This document shows, in pieces, positions 56,674 through 64,000 of a stretch of DNA of 64,000 bases. The DNA is from Gnetum montanum. Lineage: Eukaryota > Streptophyta > Gnetopsida > Gnetales > Gnetaceae. The position numbers were made by a program, and so were the translations under genes. A model generated the notes under the pieces. The model saw nothing but the letters and a program-made list of their open reading frames with translations. It was not told the DNA's origin and made no database searches. The first letter of the stretch is position 1, and each line of letters opens with the position of its first letter. Where the stretch lies: contig MNCI01026467.1 of the NCBI GenBank assembly GCA_015680685.1, positions 555,478 to 619,477 on the forward strand, in the 5' to 3' direction.

Positions 56674-56686
56674 AGTTGTGGGGGTA
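56674..56686 (+). other. NA5 polypurine tract
   Basis: AGTTGTGGGGGTA immediately before the LTR. Confidence 0.82.
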
Positions 56687-57455
56687 TGATGAATTATGTT
56701 TTGGTTGGCTTCGATATTGAATCCCAATTTGCGATGTCAAATATTTGATATCGCGGGGTATATACTAGCCCATTTATATAGCACTTGAGCTCATGATTTT
56801 CATATCAGTTTTTGTCATAGATAGCGAAGCTCTTGTAATTTGTTTTCTCTAGAGTTAGAATTTTTTTTAGTGCCCACAACAGGAATTTGAGTGTGTATGG
56901 ATCTTTGTTCAAGCACTAGTGTACCTGAGTATAGCAATGTGATGGGAATAAAAATGAATCCTTTTGATAATCCTTGCAGCACTGAGAATAGATTAATGTT
57001 TCCTTTAATGATTTGATATTCATGCACTTTACTTTAATGCATATTTATTAAGCAATTAATTTCTAGTTGTTAATGAACACAAGCACAACCACTTTGAGCA
57101 TACATGTAGCACTCGGTAACTTGAAAATGCTTAACGTTTGATAACCCAACAACACTACATGCATTCAGAATGTGTCTNGAGCTAGTCGAATTTCGTAGAC
57201 CTAAAGTTCTTAAGTATACTGGTTCTAAGANTAAACTTATAAAATATAAAATGATAAAAATCATATACCTCAGTTGCACTTAACCATATACTTGTACCTC
57301 ACAAGTGGATCTGAGAAGATAATGATCGTTCCAATTAGATTTCACGTCTTAGAACCAGTATACTTAAGAACTTTAGGTCTACGGAATTCGACTAGATCGC
57401 ATGTGAACACTTGTGATTTGTATGGTTGGGCATAGGGGTATCTCATTGCTCATCA
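56687..57455 (+). repeat. NA5 3' LTR, type I, with an inverted insert between two N
   Basis: 769 bp, TGATGAATTA to GCTCATCA. Short GATATC array (56712-56756), TATA-like TTTATATAG at 56773-56781. Positions 57179-57230 are replaced by an inverted copy of 57347-57398 (see findings). Ends with the family block CATAGGGGTATCTC. Confidence 0.82.
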
Positions 57456-57479
57456 AGTTTCTTATTGATAATTACACCA

Positions 57480-58600
57480 AGTATGATGCTTCTCATTTGA
57501 ATAATGTGGAAATAAAGAGTTAACATTAGAAAGAAAATAATTTTCTTTCAGATTGCACCAATCTTCTTTTTCTTAAGAAGACATATTAAGAGGAAGATCA
57601 CCAAATTTATCTAAATTACTTTCAACCATATTGAAATCACCTCTAATAATTTAAGAAACTTTAGGCAAAGAGAAAAAATATTTTCAAACCTCTAATCGAT
57701 CTTTCAAATTATTAAGAGCATAAATATTACATAGTCAAAAGTCTTCTTTTTCACTATGGTAAGTAACCCAAATAACTCTTCTAATGTTATCGAAACTAGA
57801 ATTCAAAACTTTTTCAATCCAATTTTTATTAACATGAATAACAACATCTCCTTTATTAACTTCATGAGTAGCTAAAAGAACAATGCAATTTTCTAAAATG
57901 CATTTACCAACAAAACTAATATCATGCACTAAAATCTTAATTTCTTATAGGAAAAGAAATCTAGAGATAAATGTCAATTTGAAAGATACTCCTCAATAAT
58001 TTTTGCTTGGGACCTATCGAAAAGGCCTCAAACATTCTACAATAAAACTAACATTGAGATGTGGGGGAGGAAGCCCTCATCCTTGATTTTTCAAACTTAG
58101 CATTTGTGTTACAATCCATGTTACTAATAAGTAAAAAATCATTATTTAATAAAAAAAAACATTTGTAACAATGGTAGAAGTTGAAAGAGAATGAGATATC
58201 TTTGAGGTATTTAAATTGAAAGCAATATTTGTGGGCCTTCTTTGTGTTAAACTAAGTGAAATTTATTTGAATCAATATTTCGATTATTGGTCCTTGCTCA
58301 AATTTTCTTTTATTTTTTCTAAAAAGGAATTCTGTTTAAATATTAAGATTTTATTATTATCTTTAAAATTAAAAGGATTAGTAAAAGGTTAAGAACTTGT
58401 TGAAGAAGATTTCATATGTGCTTGTTGAAAACTAAATTGTTTGCTTTTTTGTTGTTTTCCTCAAAAACAACTTTTGTATTAGAAATAAGACACATTCCAA
58501 TAACATGACCTTTGCAACGACAATAATTACAACATCTCGCAAATTATAGTATGTAGTTTTGTGAGAAAAATTGATTACCATGTTTAAGTTTTAATTCTAT
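57480..58600 (-). pseudogene. LINE (L1-type) fragment: ORF1 zinc knuckle and ORF2 endonuclease start
   Basis: Minus strand, from right: CCNYCRCKGHVIGMC at about 58535-58491 is a CX2CX4HX4C knuckle as at the end of plant LINE ORF1. Then, after decayed sequence, MHDISFVGKCILENCIVLLA (57929 down) and ...VNKNWIEKVLNSS..., and IIRGDFNMVESNLDKFGDLP at about 57660-57590, the GDFN motif of the AP-type endonuclease that opens ORF2. No RT part is present; the fragment stops near 57480 beside NA5. AT-rich and full of stops. Confidence 0.72.
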
Positions 58601-58641
58601 TTTTCTTTAGTGTAAATTAATCTCTACAAAATCACATTTAC

Positions 58642-59162
58642 TGTAACAACGTTGCCCCGACGTTGCCCGGCACCCCAAGGAATTCACAAAGATCAAATAG
58701 ATCTGGGGCGAAAGACCTGGGGAATACGCCTCAAACAAGCAAGCATCTCACAAGTGCAAGCAGAAGAGAACCAAGCAAACAAGTACACACACAACCTTGT
58801 AGACCACATCGGTGGAAGGAGAAACAATGCATCTACAAGGGAAGGTGCCTCACCCCCAGATCCCTCACAATCTGGTACAAGGTGTGGCATGGCACCGCAC
58901 CAAAACTATCCAGTCTTGGTTGCCTACATATCTACGACCGCCGTAGAATCAGGGCCATGTAGTTCTCCACGGAGAAGAGGGAAAGAAGAGGACTTAGAGA
59001 AGAGAGTAGCAACAGGAGTGTGTCCTATTGCTAGCTTGGTACCACCAAGCCGGGGTGGGTTTTATAACACTTGAGAGCCACCCGAGGGCACCTCAGAGTG
59101 TTCCATGGCCCCCGAACCATGGGGAGAGCCCAAGAGAACCACCACTTGGGACATCTCTCACA
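58642..59162 (-). repeat. LTR of a chromovirus-like element (3' LTR, minus strand)
   Basis: 521 bp bounded by TGTGAGAG...GTTACA on the minus strand. TATA GTTATAAAA at 59068-59060. It retains many CpG sites (cgacgttgcccgg, gcgacg) unlike the rest of the window. The partner LTR is not within the window. Confidence 0.72.
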
Positions 59163-59214
59163 ATCCTCCCCCACATAAAGAAGCGACGTCCTCGGAGCGG
59201 AGCCTAGGATAGCT
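59158..59214 (-). pseudogene. Terminal pol codons of a chromovirus-like element
   Basis: Reads SYPRLRSEDVASLCGGGL-stop, with the TGA inside the LTR edge. 'SEDV.SL.GGG' followed by a G-rich PPT (GTGGGGGAGGAT, 59174-59163) is the typical last stretch of many plant Ty3/gypsy chromovirus pol genes. Just upstream the frame has a stop, and no integrase can be read. Confidence 0.6.
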
Positions 59215-62200
59215 TCGAGTGTACACTTCACATGGGTTCGGAACTCCGTCAATTCCGGGGATCCATCAACTCCTTAGACGCCAGGCTTGAAGGAAGGTAC
59301 CAACCCCAATACCTGATACGTCCTTCCATCCAATGCCTTGCATGAAACGCAAGGGCAACTGGAGGAAGCCCAAGACTTCCCTTCTCTATACGAGCGGGAG
59401 AGTCCAACCCAAAGGGCCAACGTCTCTAAGGCGTCCCCTAGATCCGTCCCTTTTGAGGGTCTAGAGACATATCTTCTTGCGTAAACCCATAACTTATGCA
59501 AGAAGATCGCTCCTCTTCCACAAGTCCCGCCGAGTTCCCCTGTGAATGGCATCTCAGCACCCCTTCTTTTTTTTTTTTGAGGGCTCACCAAGGTCTCTAC
59601 CCATGGTGAGGGACTTGGGAACATCACACTGAGAGGGAGGACATGCTCCTAAGAGCCATGTCTCCGCAAGCAACTCATGCTTGCCAGAACTCCATGTTCT
59701 GCTACTCGCATCGAGACCCATGGGGTCTCACCAGTGCAACCATCTAAGCACTGATTCCACATGCATCGGTACTGTGCGCAATCTCTTTTCTCATCATTTT
59801 TGATCAAGCTGGTATGAAGGGAGTCAAGCATGTTCTCCCTTACAAACAAGGTACAAGGGCAGATCTTTGAGCTTGACCTTGCCGTCTGCAGACACCAGCA
59901 TCGCATGCCTCAATCCATCATTCATCATTCCCTAGTATTCCAACAAGAGAGAGAAGATCCAAAAATCTATTTGGAAACTTCTCGAAGAGGCTACATACAA
60001 CAAGCCCCAACTTTCAGGAACACCTCTTGTGATTGTCCAACATCGAGAATGCCTGCTCGAATGTTAGAACAAGGGAGGGTCAATTGGGCAACCAACCCCA
60101 TGACAATCCTCCATCACCTGTCTCATATCAGCTATAAGCACATCATCGAATGCAACCATAATATCCCGTTCATGGAGAAGGGTCACCCACATTTTCCACA
60201 TGCAAGCCATCCTTCCCACACCAAGTTATGGGACAAGCACCATTTTCTGAACACAAGGTCCAGGAACAAGATAGAGTCACCTCTGAGAGTAACCAAATCA
60301 TGAATTCTCCGAGGAACATCAATGTTCTCAGAATTTACATTTCCCCACTATATCAAGAATGACTGCCAGTCTCACGATCAACACCTTTCAGCAGATTTTT
60401 GCACTTGAAGGAAGGATCCTCTTTGGGAGGTTTCTTCCATAGGTAAGTATCATAACCATCATACGTGTCCAAGTAGTCAATATCGCCAATAGAACCAAAT
60501 CGTGGAACTGTCACCAGCTGAGGGAAGACATGGCTTCACAAGTCTTACCCAATTTCAATTTTCCCTTGAGAACAACTCAAGATACCAAGAATTTCTGTTT
60601 CATCTTGGGAGATCTGGGTTTTGTTTTATACATCCCAGTCAGGCCCATTTACATCAATTTGTGGTGGACAAGGCCGCACCACTACCTATTGTCATTCAAC
60701 CCAAACAATAGACACAAGTCAACAACAGCATCTTGCCCATAGGAGGACCAAGTCCTCAGGATAGTTTTTACATGGAATGGGCTTTCATCAACACCATTAC
60801 AACTCAAACATAACATGATTCATCCCCAAAGGATTTACAACAAGGATGGTCTACCAGAGAACCCCAACAAGAAAGTTCCTCTGAAGATCCCAAAACTACG
60901 AGAGTACACAAGATCATGCCTTGCCTACAAGAAGAGCAATATGTATCTTTAATTTACATCAACAACATGACCTCATAAGGGAGGTTTCATGAATTTCACC
61001 AGGGTACCAACATTCTGTCTCTAAGAACAAGCCCCACGAGTTCACGAACATAGGACCACTGCTAGGAACAAGTCCCAAACATCAACTGCTTACAAGAGAC
61101 AACCGTCTCAATACCACCTGCCTTATTATTTCGGGAACTGAAGAGGGCATCCATTGAAATGGAGAATGATCCCTCATGATCAACTCTGCTATTCCACCAG
61201 GGAGGTGAGATCACCAACATGAATTTACATCACACCAGAGACATGGGACAATACATCAGCAAGGGACTCTGTAATACATCAGTGTACATAAGGGACAGAG
61301 TACATGGGATAATTTAGCAAGACATCATAGCCTATTAGGCACAACGAGTCCCCTATCATGGAATCACACCATAGACCACAAAGGCACCAATCAGTTCCAA
61401 TCTATGAGAGTGCATCCTAGCTCTGCAACACACCAAAGCAATTCGTTACGAGAGCCCACCGACATGCACAAACCATTAGAAGCCCACTATCATGAAAGCA
61501 TCGGCTCAAGTGTTTCGAGCACATTCAAGCCCACCAAGAAAGGCCACCAGGAGAAACCACAAGTTCTGTATCTGTAACGTCATTTGTTCAAGGATGGACC
61601 TCCATCCCAACGTTTGGGCTACTGCTCCACGATCGCTTCCAACATGCAAGAGCAAGTCTAGGTGCCACTACCCAGAACTCTACTCAAACCCACCATTAGA
61701 CATCACATTGATGTGAATTTCAGTCAGCAACGATCATCTGTGGACAAGATCTTTGCCAGTCCAAGAACACAAGAAAATGTGTTCCCAAGATTTGTCCTAT
61801 CTCAAGGACGTTCACCAAGCATACACGATCCAGGCACGCCAACATCATCAAGAACACATGGCACCAGTTCACGAGCATAATGGGCAAGGACATGCCCTGG
61901 CCCATTCATTACAACGCTGTATCACAACTGAAGCATTTCTCATGAGGTTTTCAGCAGAATTATACATCAAGGCACAAAGGCCATTTACAACATATAGCAA
62001 GGGTGCTTTAAAACAAGCACCAAGAGAACACCATACATCGGGCTTGGCCTTGTCACAGTGTGTGGCATAGGCCTACAACCAGGAGACAACTGAGTCATAT
62101 AGGCAATACATCCAGCACTTTTGAGTGCATACAACCGAATTGAGAATACCACAAGGATACATTTCACACACCCAAGGATCAGATTACATTCATATATGGG

Positions 62201-64000
62201 AACATACATGGTATATGGAATGCTACCCAAGCCTAAAAGACTATAGGACAACTACCCAAACCCTTCCTAGGCTGGAAGATTTAGGCCACCAAGAGCATAC
62301 CAAGAAAGAACCATGCTGTTTTGAGAAAAACCTGTCTCTGTCACGAAGCATAAATGATCATCTGTCATTGCAGCACTGTCTCAAAAGATACATGATCTAC
62401 TGTCACACTGAACTGCCTGCACGGGTAACCTCGAACGGAAACGATACAAGACACGAACGTAACGATCGAAGAAGGAAACACACCAACTGAGTATCCACCA
62501 TCCTGCCAATAGTGGGACCTCATTGCATTGGCCACTCCTGGGCCATCAGTATCCGGCATAGCCAAGGATACCATTTTATGCCATCTGCTAGCCCAATATC
62601 TGTAGGGTCTAGGACAGATCACCGTCCTCTGTTAGTGCTCCCCCAGCACTGAGAGGCAAACAAATCATGATGTACCTGCTGATGCATCACAGCCAAGGTA
62701 CTGATAAATCCACAACCCAATGTTGGGATTCTGAGACCAAATAATCAGTTCATGAAGGTCTCAGGAGCACATATCTTCCCCATAGACATAGTGCTCACAG
62801 AATCAACTGAGGTCACCACTGGCTACATCTTTATACCTGTGCTACCTGCAAACACTGAGACACAAGCTCAGAAACATAGAAGTTAGCAGGAACACGATTA
62901 GCACATCAGCCTCATTCACAACCATCAAGCATGATCATATAACAAAGAGATATCACTCTTGCACAACAGAAATTTCAAGACCTCAACAACATGTATAGAG
63001 ATCAATCATGCAAAACATTGCTGAAGGAATCCGATCCCCACTCGAACAGATGATTTCATCATGAGACACACCAAGAGAGAGATAGCACACTCTCAAAATT
63101 TCAATATTCATACATAACAATCATTCCCAGCAACTAGCACTGGCCTCAACCAGGACCAAAATTTCAACACACTCGTATGAGTCATGGGCAATAGACAATC
63201 GTCAACTCAACCCAAAAATAAGGAGGAAGACCAAGGTCTATCCAACATCAAGTCGGCATCCAACAAGTTCTCGCAACACAAGCAACATCACGAAGGATGC
63301 GTTCACAAGAAGACTCATTAAAAGAGGTGTGGTCTCAACAAGAACCAACAATAGGATGACCCCCACCAGTAGTCTTCAAATTGGAATGACCAAGAATGTC
63401 ACCAATCAAAATAGTGATGCCACCCACTGGCTCAACAAGGTGCACAACTCACAAGGATCAATAATAAGGGCAATCATGCCTCATGCACAATACGTTGTCA
63501 AACAAGACAATAGCCATTTGGCTTTGGGATGACACAAACAACCACTTCATCCTCCACATTCCCAACAATAAGTCATCATACCATGTAAGACATTTAAGCT
63601 ATGCGTTACGAATGATAGATGCAACCACGATAACACGCATGCAGAATTTGAAAGCGCAACCAAGAAGACACGCATACAGAAATAGACAAACATACAATCG
63701 CAAACACGAACGTACGAAGTCTACCGGCAACGGTCTTAGTCCACCCAGAACAAGGCTAACCAGGAGCACATGTCCAAAGACCTCCCTCTTGAGGTACCTA
63801 GGAACCATCTTGTCCCCATTTGCATTTTCCCATACTCACTGTATCTAGGGTGAGTGGGAGTGCCAAGGATATCATATCCTGCACGATTCAACAAATGCCA
63901 ACTCAAAACATGTCATCTGGGTGGAGACCGAAGCAGAGACTCGGTCCGATTCATCCCAGATGAATCACTGGAGACCTGAGATGGGAGCTCCTTGAGCAAC
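59175..64000 (-). mobile_element. Internal region of a large non-coding LTR element (LARD-like), continues past window
   Basis: 4.8 kb with no recognisable gag, protease, RT or integrase on either strand; the longest frames (157 codons at 59830-60303, 121 at 62125-62490 and 63483-63848) have no known motif. The plus strand is strikingly A/C-rich (so the element strand is G/T-rich), with normal CpG content. With an LTR at one end and a pol-terminus relic, this fits a large retrotransposon derivative that kept only ends. Alternatively pol lies further right. Confidence 0.5.

Larger units (their letters stand above)
55718..57455 (+). mobile_element. NA5: non-autonomous element remnant with ORF2 deleted
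   Basis: 55718-56340 matches the NA4 spacer and intron from 'gaactccattcca' (50608) to the acceptor 'ttttattgtgattg' (51680), without an internal array. After about 120 bp of unrelated or start-of-ORF2 sequence it goes directly to the tail that follows ORF2 elsewhere ('catcagt..gttaatcaataatcccatacct'), the PPT and a 3' LTR. So nearly all of ORF2 is missing. NA4 sits in its spacer. Confidence 0.78.

Noticed and set aside
57187-57392. Inverted repeat as a MITE or hairpin transposon
   Set aside because: The left arm is bounded exactly by single N and sits inside an LTR that in sister copies lacks it; no target duplication. Assembly error is more likely.
59830-60303. 157-codon frame as a host gene
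   Set aside because: No recognisable domain, no splice or start context, and it lies in the A/C-biased internal region of an LTR element where long frames arise by composition.
63948-63966. Palindrome GATTCATCCCAGATGAATC as a terminator or regulatory site
   Set aside because: An isolated 8-bp stem with no T-run, no repeat elsewhere and no gene nearby; could be chance.

Overview
The window is 64 kb of nuclear DNA from a seed plant with a large, repeat-rich genome. It is almost entirely nested LTR retrotransposons, and I see no ordinary host gene, tRNA gene or rRNA gene. The plant assignment rests on Athila/Tat-like Ty3/gypsy pol proteins, primer-binding sites complementary to the 3' end of plant tRNA-Asp, a chromovirus-type pol terminus and a LINE fragment. 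I cannot name the species. Nearly every reading frame is broken, mostly by C-to-T or G-to-A changes that create stops (CAA/CAG/CGA/TGG codons), as expected for old methylated copies.

Most of the window belongs to one superfamily with shared LTR ends (TGATGA...TCATCA), a shared LTR backbone, a polypurine tract built on AGTCATGGGGGTA and a tRNA-Asp primer site. It has two forms. AUT copies encode gag and pol (protease, reverse transcriptase, RNase H, integrase): AUT1 1-7268 (-), AUT2 20412-30320 (-), AUT3 36343-46398 (-). NA copies have no pol and instead carry a roughly 920-950 codon second gene (ORF2) placed before the 3' LTR: NA1 7269-9220 (+, 3' half), NA2 11600-20407 (+, complete, 8.8 kb, with its own gag), NA3 31750-36342 (-), NA4 about 49728-55717 (+), and NA5 55718-57455 (+, ORF2 deleted). 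ORF2 has an N-terminal globular part resembling the plant 'putative plant transposon protein' domain, a long coiled coil and a conserved Pro/Trp-containing C-terminus.

The most notable structure is regulatory. Just upstream of the TATA box, each LTR carries a tandem array of short palindromic motifs. Three interchangeable types occur on the same LTR backbone: I (GATATC), II (CATCGACGTRGCC) and III (ACTCTAAT/ATTAGAGT). In NA2, NA3 and NA4 a second array plus TATA lies inside the element, about 470-510 bp before ORF2, and it is always the same type as that element's own LTR. Between this internal promoter and the ORF2 start codon lies a candidate 300-314 bp intron whose acceptor directly abuts the ATG in all three copies. 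The AUT copies lack the internal array, a usable donor and ORF2. I infer a non-autonomous retrotransposon with two coupled promoters and a separately expressed coiled-coil protein, mobilised by the gag-pol partner.

Other regions: 9300-10320 holds the end of a decayed chromovirus and its LTR. 10320-11599, 30321-30723 and 31180-31749 are AT-rich and mostly unreadable. 46399-49011 contains a ~190-bp tandem repeat with an ACGCTGCACAGCGT palindrome, plus 34-bp and 15-bp tandem repeats. 57480-58600 is a LINE fragment (-). 58642-64000 is a less decayed, CpG-containing LTR element (-) with a chromovirus-like pol terminus but no recognisable pol in nearly 5 kb, so probably a large non-coding derivative. 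Assembly gaps or ambiguities occur at 50430-50480, 57178 and 57231.
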